Position numbers and translations under genes: made by a program. From positions 940,515-1,004,514 of the forward strand of contig NZ_WBJX01000001.1 of the NCBI RefSeq assembly GCF_008831075.1: a stretch of DNA of 64,000 bases. Reading direction: 5' to 3'. This document shows, one piece after another, positions 1 to 8,266 of this stretch. This DNA comes from Pseudoclavibacter terrae (GTDB taxonomy: Bacteria > Actinomycetota > Actinomycetes > Actinomycetales > Microbacteriaceae). Within the stretch, counting starts at the first letter, position 1. The number at the start of each line of letters is the position of its first letter. The notes under the pieces were generated by a model. That model did not search any database and had not been told where the DNA came from. It saw nothing but the letters and a program-made list of their open reading frames with translations.

Positions 1-560
1 CTGCGGGCTGAGGTCGTCGGCTTCCGCGAGGCCTGGTCGGTGACGCACCTGCCGAACTCAGTGGCAAGGGCTCCGCGCGGATGCGCCACGAGTACTTCCC
101 GCAGGAAGGCCTCGGGCAGTGCGTCGGGTTGGCTGCCCGTGATGTCGAGGCCGGTGGCGCGCTCGAGCAGGTACCCCTCGAGGTCGAGTTCGGGGTCGAC
201 GCTTGGCCAGTTGTGCCGCACGATGACGTCGAGGACCCGGTGGCGGCGTTCGGCGGGCCACCCGGCGCCGGCGGTCAGGGCGACGGCCACATGCCCGCTG
301 GCGTGCTCGTAGGAGACGGTGTGATTGTCGTACTCGGTGACCGTTCCTATGTCGTGCAGGACGGCGGCCACGTAGAGGAGCTCGTGGTCGACGCCGGTGC
401 GGCGCTCGGTCGCTGCGATGCCCTCGGCCCACAGCCACGACCGCAGGGCGTGCGTGGTGATGGCGGCCGACTGGTACTCGGTGGCCAGCTCGAGGGCACC
501 GCGAGCGGCGGTCGTGTCCGGCACGGGGAAGTCAGCGATGCGCATGGCCAACTCTCGCAT
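1..560 (-). CDS. HD domain-containing protein (3' end outside window)
   Basis: The minus-strand frame reads MRELAMRIADFPVPD at its start and runs off the left edge, so the C-terminus is missing. About 186 residues are visible. The HD metal-binding signature lies at residues 69-70 (VLHDIG), with an upstream His in THALRSW near residue 37 and a later YEHASGH. This layout matches the HD hydrolase group that includes cyanamide hydratase-like proteins, which are metal-dependent phosphohydrolases or hydratases. The substrate cannot be told from sequence. Two start codons are possible, ATG at 560 or ATG at 545; neither has a strong ribosome binding site. It lies downstream of the OYE reductase on the same strand, separated by a hairpin. 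Confidence 0.8.
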   Translation of the reverse strand, partial: MRELAMRIADFPVPDTTAARGALELATEYQSAAITTHALRSWLWAEGIAATERRTGVDHELLYVAAVLHDIGTVTEYDNHTVSYEHASGHVAVALTAGAGWPAERRHRVLDVIVRHNWPSVDPELDLEGYLLERATGLDITGSQPDALPEAFLREVLVAHPRGALATEFGRCVTDQASRKPTTSAR

Positions 561-603
561 AGTGGGAGGCCGGTGCCGTGAAGGAACGTCGTTCTTGCAG
601 GGA

Positions 604-642
604 GGGGCCCGCCCGATGACTTGACGTCTTCGAACGGGCCCC
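604..642 (-). terminator. Hairpin downstream of OYE reductase
   Basis: GGGGCCCG at 604-611 pairs with CGGGCCCC at 635-642 around a loop of about 23 nt. It sits just after the stop codon of the reductase, which is read leftwards, and before the HD-domain gene. There is no clear T tract, so termination is inferred. Confidence 0.4.
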
Positions 643-666
643 GCCGTGATGCTTGGTCGGTGGTGG

Positions 667-1740
667 CTACGCGGAGAGTCGCGGGTAGTCGGTGTACCCG
701 GTGGCGCCGGCTCCGTAGAAGGTCTCCGGGTTCGGCTCGTTCTCGGGGTGCTCGCCCAGCCAGCGCTCGACGAGGTCCGGGTTGGCGATGGCGAGGCGAC
801 CGACGGCGACGGCGTCCGCGTTGCCCTCCTTGACGAGGTTGACGGCTTCCTCGCGGGTCGTGACGCGACTGAAGCCGCTGTTCGCGATGAACGGCCCGCC
901 GAAGCGCGCGCGCAGGTCCTGCACGAGCTCACCCTCTGGGTCGCTGTGCAGCACGCTCAGGTAGGCGAGGCCGAGGGGTGCGAGGCCGTCGGCGACGGCG
1001 TCGTAGGTCGCGCGCACGTCGGCGTCGTCGGTCTCGACGACGTCCTGGATGTTGTGGGCGGGCGAGAGGCGCAGGCCCACGCGGCCGGCCCCGATCGCTT
1101 CCGCGACGGCCGCGGTGACCTCGACCACGAAACGGGCGCGTGCCTCGGGGGAGCCGCCGTACTCGTCGGTGCGCTGGTTCGATACGGGAGAGAGGAACTC
1201 GTGCAGGAGGTAGCCGTTGGCGCCGTGGATCTCGACACCGTCGAGGCCCGCCTCGATGGCGCGGCGGGCCGCATCCACGAACTCCTCGCGAACATCGGCG
1301 AGCTCGGCCGTCGTGAGGGCGTGGGGGACCGGGTACGGCTGCTTGCCGTTGGGGGTGCGAACCTCACCGTCGATCGCGATGGCGCTCGGGGCGACGATGC
1401 GGGGCGTGCCCGTGATGTCGGGGTGCGAGACGCGCCCGCCGTTCATGATCTGCATGACGATGCGGCCACCCCGGGCGTGCACGGCTTCGGCGACTCGACG
1501 CCAGCCCTCGGTCTGCTCGGGGGTGACGATGCCTGGCTGGCCGGGGTAGGAGCGAGACTCGGCGCTCGGGTACGTGCCCTCGGTGATGATGAGGCCCAGG
1601 CTGGCGCGCTGCGCGTAGTGCTCCGCCACGAGCTCACCCGGTACACCCTCCGCGCTCGCACGTGTGCGGGTCAGCGGCGCCATGACGACGCGGTTGGCGA
1701 GTTCGATGTCGCCGAGGGTCAAAGGAGAGAAGAGGTCCAA
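667..1740 (-). CDS. Alkene reductase, Old Yellow Enzyme family (NemA-like)
   Basis: Flavin-dependent NADPH ene-reductase of the Old Yellow Enzyme family; it reduces activated C=C bonds and often nitro compounds in the cytosol. The frame contains NRVVMAPLTRTRA near the N-terminus, LGLIITEGTYPSAESRSYPG, the substrate-binding HGANGYLLHEFLSP (His/Asn pair), QRTDEYGG and the C-terminal FMN-phosphate region ADAVAVGRLAIANPDLVERW. I chose the TTG at 1740, giving LDLFSPLTLGDI as in the family and 357 residues, because GAAAGG lies just upstream and the family usually has about 360 residues. An in-frame ATG at 1911 would add 57 residues without family resemblance. It follows the HNH gene on the same strand with a 137-nt gap. 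Confidence 0.88.
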   Translation of the reverse strand: MDLFSPLTLGDIELANRVVMAPLTRTRASAEGVPGELVAEHYAQRASLGLIITEGTYPSAESRSYPGQPGIVTPEQTEGWRRVAEAVHARGGRIVMQIMNGGRVSHPDITGTPRIVAPSAIAIDGEVRTPNGKQPYPVPHALTTAELADVREEFVDAARRAIEAGLDGVEIHGANGYLLHEFLSPVSNQRTDEYGGSPEARARFVVEVTAAVAEAIGAGRVGLRLSPAHNIQDVVETDDADVRATYDAVADGLAPLGLAYLSVLHSDPEGELVQDLRARFGGPFIANSGFSRVTTREEAVNLVKEGNADAVAVGRLAIANPDLVERWLGEHPENEPNPETFYGAGATGYTDYPRLSA

Positions 1741-1877
1741 AGGTAGGCCTTTCGGTTCGGGAGGAACGCGGCTGCGGCCCCACAGGTCGAACAGTGTTCT
1801 CTCCCGTCGCATTCCGACGGGTGTGTCGGGTTCTCCGAATGACGGCAGCAGTTCGTCGAGGCATGAGGGGCGACGGA

Positions 1878-3518
1878 TCAGAACGGTGGAGAGGCTGGGG
1901 GCCTCCGCCAAGGCAGGACCCCGGCGTCGTCGTCACGTGCCGAGCCCTCAGCTGGTGCGTCACCGTCCGCCTCGCCATCGGTAGACAGACTCCTGCCATC
2001 TGGTTGTCCCGAGCCATCTGGTTGTCCCGAGCCGGGACCAGGTTCGAGGCCGGCGGGAATCAGGGCCGGTGCACTGAATGGAGTCAAGGCCGGCGCGAAG
2101 AGTTGGTCGCTTGGTTTAAAGATCACCCCGTGTGGTTCGGGGCTGCTGATGTAGATCTTGCCGCTTGGTGTGGTCCATTCGAGGACGCCACCGCCTAACT
2201 GTCTGACTTTCCAGGCGGTGTGGTGTTTGACGATGTGGTGGTTCTTGCAGAAGTCGCTGAGGTTCCAGACCGCGGTCTTGCCGCCGTGCTGGTAGGCCTG
2301 GGTGTGGTCGAGTTCGCACCTCACCGCGGGTTGTCGGCAGCCGATGAAGCGGCAGTGGACGTCGCGGGCCTGCAGGAACGCGCGCATCGCCGCGGTCGGC
2401 TTGTAGGAGTCAACGGCCTGCACGGCCCCGGTGATGGGATGCGTGAGCACGCGGATGAAGGCTGGTGCGGTCGCGGCGAGGCGCTTCGCGTCCTCGATCG
2501 GCATTGGCGTCATCCCGTCGAGCAGCGCCGGCGCCTGTCCGGCCCCGGGGGTGTCGGCGAGGACGGTCGTGATCGGGATCGAGAGCTGCACGTTCGCCTG
2601 GATACCAGCGGCCGCGGAGTTGCCCATCGGGTCACTGGTGAGGAGCATGTCGGCGACGACGTCGGACATGACCTCGTTCAGACTCCGCTCGTCCGGCTCG
2701 TCGTCGGCAGCCGGCGCAGTGGCGCGAGAGTTGTCAACGCCGGCTCCGAACGCGCTGCCAGTTCCGGGCTCGGCCGGGTTCGCTGAACCTGAGGCGCTCT
2801 CGCCTGTCGTCTTCTGCCTCGCCTTGATGATCGCGAGCGCCTGCTTCCGCACCCGGTCCCGGATCGCGTGCGCGACGAACGTGTCCGTTGTGACACGGAT
2901 GAGGCTCATCCCGTCGCCGAGGTCTTCGACGGTCGCGCGGCGCTGCCGCCTCGCCCGCGCGTGCCGCGCATCGATGGACTCACCGGTCAGCTCCTCCGCG
3001 ACCCGCTCCGCCGCCTTCCGCAACGCCTGCGGCGGCAGAGGTTCCCGGCGCACCCGCTCGAGCATCACCTCCACGAACAGCGCCCGCCGCTCGGCCTGCT
3101 CGACCGGGTCCTCGTGGTTCACTTTGAACCCCACCTCGACGAGCTTGTGCACCTGCGCGGGCGTCACGACGTTCTCGTCCAACGCGACCGCCAGCGCCGG
3201 GAAGTCCTGCTGCGCTTTCGACGCGAGCGCGAGCTGCCCCTGCGCCACCCCGCAGGACACCTGCATGACCAGCGCCACCTCGTTCGCGATGGACCGCACG
3301 TGCATCGCCGACTCCGCGCATCCCTCAGCAACGTCCAACGCGTGGCCGAAGTCGTACGCCGCCGCGTGCGCCCGCAACTGCAACGCAGCGCCGCTCGCGA
3401 TCATCGCCGCCGCCTGCTCCTCCATCGCGAGGATCTCCGCCCGCCGCGCCGCAACCGACGCCGGGTCCGCAGGGTCAAACCCCGGGTCCGGAAGGTCGTG
3501 CTCGCGGTGCTGTTGCAT
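1878..3518 (-). CDS. DUF222 / HNH endonuclease domain protein (13E12-like family)
   Basis: Protein of 546 residues with an N-terminal DUF222-type helical region (AEILAMEEQAAAMIASGA, then ALASKAQQDFPALAVALDE) and a C-terminal HNH nuclease motif: CRFIGCRQPAVRCELDHT, HGGKTAVWNLSDFCKNHH and HHTAWKV. This family is multicopy in Actinomycetota (the 13E12 repeat family of mycobacteria). Its role is not established; mobility or DNA processing is suspected. The ATG at 3518 (MQQHREHDL) is chosen because GGAGAC directly precedes it. The frame stays open upstream to 3935, which is treated separately. The acidic, Gly/Ser/Asp-rich C-terminal tail is low complexity. Confidence 0.85.
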   Translation of the reverse strand: MQQHREHDLPDPGFDPADPASVAARRAEILAMEEQAAAMIASGAALQLRAHAAAYDFGHALDVAEGCAESAMHVRSIANEVALVMQVSCGVAQGQLALASKAQQDFPALAVALDENVVTPAQVHKLVEVGFKVNHEDPVEQAERRALFVEVMLERVRREPLPPQALRKAAERVAEELTGESIDARHARARRQRRATVEDLGDGMSLIRVTTDTFVAHAIRDRVRKQALAIIKARQKTTGESASGSANPAEPGTGSAFGAGVDNSRATAPAADDEPDERSLNEVMSDVVADMLLTSDPMGNSAAAGIQANVQLSIPITTVLADTPGAGQAPALLDGMTPMPIEDAKRLAATAPAFIRVLTHPITGAVQAVDSYKPTAAMRAFLQARDVHCRFIGCRQPAVRCELDHTQAYQHGGKTAVWNLSDFCKNHHIVKHHTAWKVRQLGGGVLEWTTPSGKIYISSPEPHGVIFKPSDQLFAPALTPFSAPALIPAGLEPGPGSGQPDGSGQPDGRSLSTDGEADGDAPAEGSARDDDAGVLPWRRPPASPPF

Positions 3519-3935
3519 GTCTCCAACGCTACGGACGACCACCGACATTCTGCAGACTCGTCGATAACTTTTCTTGAAACTCAGGCTCCCAAGGAGGCGC
3601 CCCCGTGGTCGTTGCCCAGGAATCACGACGATGCGACGAGTCGACCGTCGCAGCGCGTGGTGGGCGGTCATGCACGCTCCGTGCAGTCTGCCCTCGTCGA
3701 CTCCCGGTGGCAGGCTGATCTCCCAGTCGACGCCGAAGGGCTGTTCGGGAACGCCCGCATGAGCGAGGTACTCGGCGGTCATCTCATGGATGAGCGCGCG
3801 GATCTCATCCGTGGCGGGTTCCAGCGGGTGCCCGTCTCGGCTGTGGGTCGGGTACGTCGCGGGCCGCTGGGAGACGTATTCGGGACCCGCCAGGTAGGCG
3901 ATGAGCGCCGTCCACCCGTTCAGGTCGAGGTGCAC
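3519..3935 (-). other. In-frame open region between SDR gene and HNH gene; possible small ORF or remnant
   Basis: The frame that ends the SDR gene with TGA at 3981-3983 remains open after that stop and continues without interruption into the HNH gene. From a GTG at 3935 it encodes MHLDLNGWTALIAYLAG followed by a plausible helical stretch (TDEIRALIHEMTAEYLAHAG) and then an Arg-rich, less protein-like part. No ribosome binding site precedes 3935, and I recognise no family. It may be a decayed or truncated gene, or a 5' extension of the HNH protein. The last 60 nt before 3518 probably hold the HNH promoter. Confidence 0.3.
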
Positions 3936-3980
3936 GCGTGTCCCGGCTCGTTGGGTCTGGGCCGGGAAGTCGCTCCACCT

Positions 3981-4946
3981 TCAGGTTGGAAGCTCAGCTT
4001 CGGCGGGGCGGGACGCCTCGTCGGCGAGGAGCGACTCGGAGAGCTCCCACAGTCGGTGGGCGGCAGCTTCGTCCAGCGCGTGGGGGACGACGCCGTGCAC
4101 CCCGTCGACGATCTCGTCGACGACGTCCGCCGGGTGGCAGTCCTCGTAGTAGGCGGGCGTGCCGGGGCCGAGCGTCGCCCGCGTCGCGACGAACACCGAC
4201 GTCGCGGCGCCCTGCTCCGGGGTCTTGGTCGGGAAGCGCCGCTTCATGTCGGCGAGCACCTCCGGGTCCCAGTGCCGCTGCAGCTTCGTCCAGATCCCAC
4301 CGGGCATGAGCGCCGCCGCCGTGACGCCGCGGTCTGCCCAGCGCCTTGTCGCCTCGAGCGCGAACAGCACGTTCGCGGTCTTCGACTGGCCGTAGGCAAG
4401 TCCGCGGTCGTACGCGTCCCGCACGAAGAACGGGTCGTCGAAGCGGATGCCGCTCGAGGCGTGGCCGCTGGAGCTCACGACCACGATGCGCGCGTCGCCA
4501 GCCTCGGTGAGCGCGGGGAGGAGGGCGTTGGCGAGCGCGAAGTGTCCGAGGTGGTTGACGGCGAACTGCATCTCCCAGCCGTCAGGGGTGCGGAGCTCCG
4601 GGGTGTGCATGATCCCCGCGTTGTTGATGAGCAGATCCAGGGGCCCCGACCATGCGGAGGCCAGCTCGCGCACCGTGGCAAGATCGGCGAGGTCAAGGTG
4701 CACCACGCGCACGTCGTCGTTGCCGGTGGATGCCCGCAGCTCGGCCGCGGTGCGCTCGCCCGCTGCCGTGTCTCGCACGGCGAGCGTCACCTGCGCTCCC
4801 GCCGCCGCGAGCGCACGCGCGGCCTCGACGCCGATGCCCGAGCTCGCTCCGGTGACGAGCGCCCTCCTGCCGCTGAGGTCCACGCCCTCGACCACGTCGA
4901 GGGCGGTCGAGTCTGCACCGAACGTTGGGGAATCCGTTTCCGTCAT
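3981..4946 (-). CDS. Short-chain dehydrogenase/reductase (retinol dehydrogenase/WWOX-like)
   Basis: Protein of 321 residues with a classical SDR Rossmann fold: cofactor motif TGASSGIG at about residues 32-39, LDLADL at the adenine site, LINNAGIMHTP, and the catalytic YGQSK with the preceding Ser in VVVSSSGHASSG. The longer C-terminal half (KRRFPTKTPEQGAATSVFVA) is typical of the SDR subgroup annotated as oxidoreductases or retinol dehydrogenase-like. Arg in LAVRDTAAG suggests NADP(H). The substrate is unknown. It lies 46 nt from the end of the GH42 gene on the same strand, so the two may be co-transcribed. Confidence 0.85.
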   Translation of the reverse strand: MTETDSPTFGADSTALDVVEGVDLSGRRALVTGASSGIGVEAARALAAAGAQVTLAVRDTAAGERTAAELRASTGNDDVRVVHLDLADLATVRELASAWSGPLDLLINNAGIMHTPELRTPDGWEMQFAVNHLGHFALANALLPALTEAGDARIVVVSSSGHASSGIRFDDPFFVRDAYDRGLAYGQSKTANVLFALEATRRWADRGVTAAALMPGGIWTKLQRHWDPEVLADMKRRFPTKTPEQGAATSVFVATRATLGPGTPAYYEDCHPADVVDEIVDGVHGVVPHALDEAAAHRLWELSESLLADEASRPAEAELPT

Positions 4947-4992
4947 TGTCCGTTCCTACCAGTTCAGCTTCGCCGAGACCTGGCTGGGGGCG

Positions 4993-6993
4993 TCAGGGCT
5001 GCCCATGACGGACGGCCACGACGCGGACGCTGCCTGCACGCACTGGGTCGTCGGACGCGACCGACTTGTCCGTCAGCAGGTCGTGCCCCGAGATGCCGGC
5101 CCCCGCATCCTGGGCTCCGTGGTTGATCTGGAACACGTAGTCGACGCCATCACCGCGGCGCACGACGCTCTCGACGTCGCCGAGGGGGGAGTAGTCGACC
5201 GCCGCGCTGTCGAGCACCCGGGTCACGAAGCCATCGAGGTCGGCGCCGTCGAGCGCTGTGGCGAGGTACCAGGCCGCGCCGTCGCCGAAGCTGTGCTTGG
5301 TGACCGCGGGGCGGCCGACGCCCGGGCCATCGGCGAACTCGGCGACGCTCGTGGCGCCCCGCAGTTCGATGTCGTCGCTCCAGACGCGTCCGCGCCTGCC
5401 GTCGCTGAGCGTGACCTGCTCGCCGGCCCGCAGGGGAAGGAACTCCTCGATGACCAGGCCGAGCACATCCCGGAGCTGACCTGGGTATGGGCCCGTCGGG
5501 ACGTCGTCGTTCGTCGAGACGATGCCGGAGAAGTAGGAGAACGCCAGCGTGCCGCCCTGCGCCGCGTACTCGCGCAGGTTCGCTGCCGCGTCGTCCTCGA
5601 TGAGGTACAGGGCCGGGGCGAAGACGACGTCGTACCCCGTGAGGTCGGCGGCGGGATGCACGAAGTCGACCGTGACCCCGCGGCGCCAGAGGGCCGCGTA
5701 GAACGCCTCGATGCGCTCTCGGTGGTCGAGGTCGACGGAGGGCCGCCAGTCGAGGTCCTGCGCCCAGAATGACTCCCAGTCCCAGGCGATCGCGACCCGC
5801 GCATCCACTCGCGAGCCGAAGAGCGGGGCAAGGGCGGCGACGTCGGCGCCGAGCGCCACCGACTCCCGCCACTTGCGCGACGTCTCGCCGGCCTGCGGGA
5901 TGAGCGCCGAGTGGAACTTCTCGGCCCCCTTCTGCCCTGCCCGCACCTGGAAGAAGAGGACCGCGTCGGCGCCGCGGGCGGCGTGGGCGAGGCTGTTGCG
6001 TCGCATCTCGCCTGGTCGCTTCGCGATGTTTCGCGGCTGCCAGTTCACGGCGGAGGTCGAGTGCTCCATGAGGATCCACGGCTTGCCTCGGGCGAGCGAG
6101 CGGGTGAGGTCGGCGGCGCGGGACAGGTGGATGTGGTTGTCCGGCTGCTCGGCGGAGAGGTAGTGGTCGTTGGCGACGATGTCGACCTCGTCGGCCCACC
6201 GCCACAGGTCGACGCTCGGGCACATGCCCGCCATGAAGTTCGTGGTGATCGGCTGCGGTGCGTGTTCGCGGATCGCATCGCGTTCGGCTTTGAAGCACTC
6301 GAGCAGCGCCGCTGAGCTGAAGCGCGCGAAGTCGAGGCGGTGAGCCGGATTGCTCGCGGTGCCGGACGTTCGCGGCGCGTCGATCTCCTCCCAGGCGCCG
6401 TAGCGCTGCCCCCAGAAGTTCGTGCCCCAGGCGGCGTTGAGTGCATCGAGCGAGGCGTAGCGCTTCCGCAGCCAGGTCTGGAATGCGGTCACGGACGCGT
6501 CGTCGTAGCTCTCCGTGACCGGCGTCCCGTACTCGTTGTGGACGTGCCAGAGCACAACGGCCGGATGCTGGGCGTAGCGCTCGGCGAGCTTCGCCGCGAT
6601 CGCCGTCGCGGCCCGTCGGTACTCGGGGGAGCTCGGGCTGACGATGCCGCGCGACCCGAAGGCGAGCGGCATGCCGTCGCGTGTGACGGCTCTCGAGTGC
6701 GGGTACCTCCGGTAGAACCAGGCCGGCGGTGAGGCCGTCGGGGTGGCGAGGTCGACGTCGATGTCCGCGGCGTGCAGGCGGTCGATGATCTCGTCGAGCA
6801 TCGCGAAGTCGTAGACGCCTTCCTCTGGCTCGAGGAGCGCCCACGAGAAGATGCCGATGCTGACGAGGTTCACGCCGGCGTCCTGCATGAGGCGGATGTC
6901 TTCATCCCACACCTCGCGGGGCCACTGCTCTGGGTTGTAGTCGCCGCCGAAGCGGACTGTCTGGCGGCCGGGCATCCACGTCGATGTCTTCAC
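4993..6993 (-). CDS. Beta-galactosidase, glycoside hydrolase family 42
   Basis: Cytosolic retaining beta-galactosidase of 666 residues, the usual GH42 length. The N-terminus shows FGGDYNPEQWP; the acid/base Glu lies in HVHNEYG (about E154) and the nucleophile Glu in WILMEHSTSAVNWQ (about E310). A trimerisation region and a C-terminal beta domain follow. No signal peptide is present. It begins with GTG at 6993 (MKTSTWMPGR); ATG at 6975 is an alternative. No Shine-Dalgarno is visible, and an operator-like palindrome ends 11 nt upstream, so the mRNA may be leaderless. No sugar transporter or regulator gene is adjacent. It probably releases galactose from plant or microbial galactosides. Confidence 0.93.
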   Translation of the reverse strand: MKTSTWMPGRQTVRFGGDYNPEQWPREVWDEDIRLMQDAGVNLVSIGIFSWALLEPEEGVYDFAMLDEIIDRLHAADIDVDLATPTASPPAWFYRRYPHSRAVTRDGMPLAFGSRGIVSPSSPEYRRAATAIAAKLAERYAQHPAVVLWHVHNEYGTPVTESYDDASVTAFQTWLRKRYASLDALNAAWGTNFWGQRYGAWEEIDAPRTSGTASNPAHRLDFARFSSAALLECFKAERDAIREHAPQPITTNFMAGMCPSVDLWRWADEVDIVANDHYLSAEQPDNHIHLSRAADLTRSLARGKPWILMEHSTSAVNWQPRNIAKRPGEMRRNSLAHAARGADAVLFFQVRAGQKGAEKFHSALIPQAGETSRKWRESVALGADVAALAPLFGSRVDARVAIAWDWESFWAQDLDWRPSVDLDHRERIEAFYAALWRRGVTVDFVHPAADLTGYDVVFAPALYLIEDDAAANLREYAAQGGTLAFSYFSGIVSTNDDVPTGPYPGQLRDVLGLVIEEFLPLRAGEQVTLSDGRRGRVWSDDIELRGATSVAEFADGPGVGRPAVTKHSFGDGAAWYLATALDGADLDGFVTRVLDSAAVDYSPLGDVESVVRRGDGVDYVFQINHGAQDAGAGISGHDLLTDKSVASDDPVRAGSVRVVAVRHGQP

Positions 6994-7003
6994 CCGAACA
7001 AGC

Positions 7004-7049
7004 TTACGTCATCGTAAATTGGGCGCGCCGTTGACTTACGAATGCGAAA
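7004..7049 (-). promoter_or_regulatory. Paired operator-like palindromes upstream of GH42 gene
   Basis: TTACG-TCAT-CGTAA (7004-7017) is an inverted repeat with perfect 5-bp arms. TTACG-AATG-CGAAA (7036-7049) is the same motif with one mismatch. Their centres are 32 bp apart, about three helical turns. This is what a dimer-binding repressor, such as a LacI-family regulator, would need for cooperative binding. A possible -10 (TAAGCT on the minus strand) overlaps the first palindrome. The regulator is not in the window. Confidence 0.5.
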
Positions 7050-7207
7050 GTGACTCCCGGCGAGGTTGATGCAGGCGGAGCCTCGATCCTGAGCGTCCGC
7101 CGAGAGGCGCAAGAAGTTTGTGACGCTCCGGCACCGGCCCACGTCTCCTCTGTAACGCCCCCGATCGGTGCACACGCACCAGGGCTCGAACCCAAGGAGA
7201 CCCGCAC

Positions 7208-7708
7208 ATGTCGAACGTCACCCCCAACACGACTGCCACCCCGAGTGTCGTCGCTCCGTCCAAGGCGGGCACGGGGTCCACTGACAAGAGTGTCGTCCCC
7301 ACCGGCCACACCGGCTCGGAGGTCGCAACCGGCCACGGCACGACGACGGTCGTCGACAGCGTCGTCGCCCGCGTCGCCGGCATCGCCGCCCGCGAGGCGC
7401 ACGGCGTCTACGACCTCGGCGGCGGCGCGGCCCGCGCGATCGGCGCCATCCGCAGCGCCATCAACGCCACCGACCAGGGCCAGGGCGTGAGCGTCGAGGT
7501 CGGCGAGAAGCAGGTCGCCGTCGACGTGACGATCGTCGCCGAGTACCCGGTTGCGCTGCAGGATGTCGCCAACGGCGTGCGCGCCGACGTGATCCGCGCG
7601 ATCGAGACGATCGTCGGCCTCGAGGTCACCGAGGTCAACGTCACGATCAACGACGTGCACCTGCCGAGCGACGAGCAGGACGAGCCGGCCGAAGCTCGCG
7701 TCCAGTAG
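7208..7708 (+). CDS. Asp23/Gls24 family envelope stress response protein
   Basis: Protein of 166 residues. After a Thr/Ser-rich N-terminal stretch comes the Asp23 domain: VDSVVARVAGIAAREAHGVY, then VEVGEKQVAVDVTIVAEYP and VIRAIETIVGLEVTEVNVTI. Asp23/Gls24 proteins are abundant, membrane-associated (via AmaP) and linked to cell-envelope homeostasis in Gram-positive bacteria. It starts at ATG 7208 after AAGGAGACCCGCAC. A small basic protein follows 100 nt downstream on the same strand. No AmaP homologue is visible here, although actinobacterial loci often carry several Asp23 paralogues. Confidence 0.9.
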   Translation: MSNVTPNTTATPSVVAPSKAGTGSTDKSVVPTGHTGSEVATGHGTTTVVDSVVARVAGIAAREAHGVYDLGGGAARAIGAIRSAINATDQGQGVSVEVGEKQVAVDVTIVAEYPVALQDVANGVRADVIRAIETIVGLEVTEVNVTINDVHLPSDEQDEPAEARVQ

Positions 7709-7808
7709 CTCACACCGCTTCACCTCTTCAGCCGGCCTGGCCGCCGTTCGGTGGCCAGGCCGCGGCACTTAACCCCGAACGACCTCACCTCACCGAAAGC
7801 AGGCAACC

Positions 7809-7997
7809 ATGTTCCTCCGCATCGTCACATTCGTGCTCGGAATCGTCGTCAAGAAGCAGAGCGCCAAGAAGAAGCGCGAGCAGCAGGCGGCCGCACGCGC
7901 CAAGCAGACGAAGCGCTCGAAGCGCGGCACGTCCGCACGCGCTCATCGGGGCGGACGCTCGAAGCGCGTGTCGTCGAAGCGCAGCCGCCGGCGCTGA
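7809..7997 (+). CDS. Small very basic protein with N-terminal hydrophobic helix
   Basis: The 62-residue protein begins with a hydrophobic segment (FLRIVTFVLGIVV, residues 2-14), then turns extremely Lys/Arg-rich (KKQSAKKKREQQ, ending KRSRRR). A ribosome-binding-like AAAGCAGG precedes the ATG. I recognise no family. Its place 100 nt after the Asp23 gene suggests a shared transcript and perhaps a role at the membrane or with nucleic acid. A random antisense origin is less likely because the start signal and stop are well placed and no other gene occupies the region. Confidence 0.6.
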   Translation: MFLRIVTFVLGIVVKKQSAKKKREQQAAARAKQTKRSKRGTSARAHRGGRSKRVSSKRSRRR

Positions 7998-8266
7998 GCG
8001 AAGCTGAGCCGATCCCGCCGAGCGGCCCCGCACATCCCATGCTCGACGCGGCACCCGGCAACACGGTCTGGCGCCGGTTCGCGCCCGCCGACGGGAACGT
8101 GGGCGTAGGGTCGGTCCGCGCGGCAGTGACCTGCTCCGGTGGACGCCCCCTCAGTCGTCGTCGGGACCTGATAGCGTGCCCGTTCGGTGGGTCCGGGGGC
8201 GCATATCGCCGTCGCGGACTGCGGACGGGGCCTCACCGACATCCGACGCGCTAGGAGGGCAGCCCC

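Noticed and set aside
2868-5126. Long plus-strand open frame of 752 codons opposite the HNH and SDR genes
   Set aside because: It is the antisense shadow of GC-rich genes, rich in Arg/Val/His with no recognisable domain and no start signal; the minus-strand genes have clear families.
7998-8266. Mg2+-sensing leader RNA before corA
   Set aside because: The region is GC-rich with small dyads only; no match to M-box core features could be made by eye.
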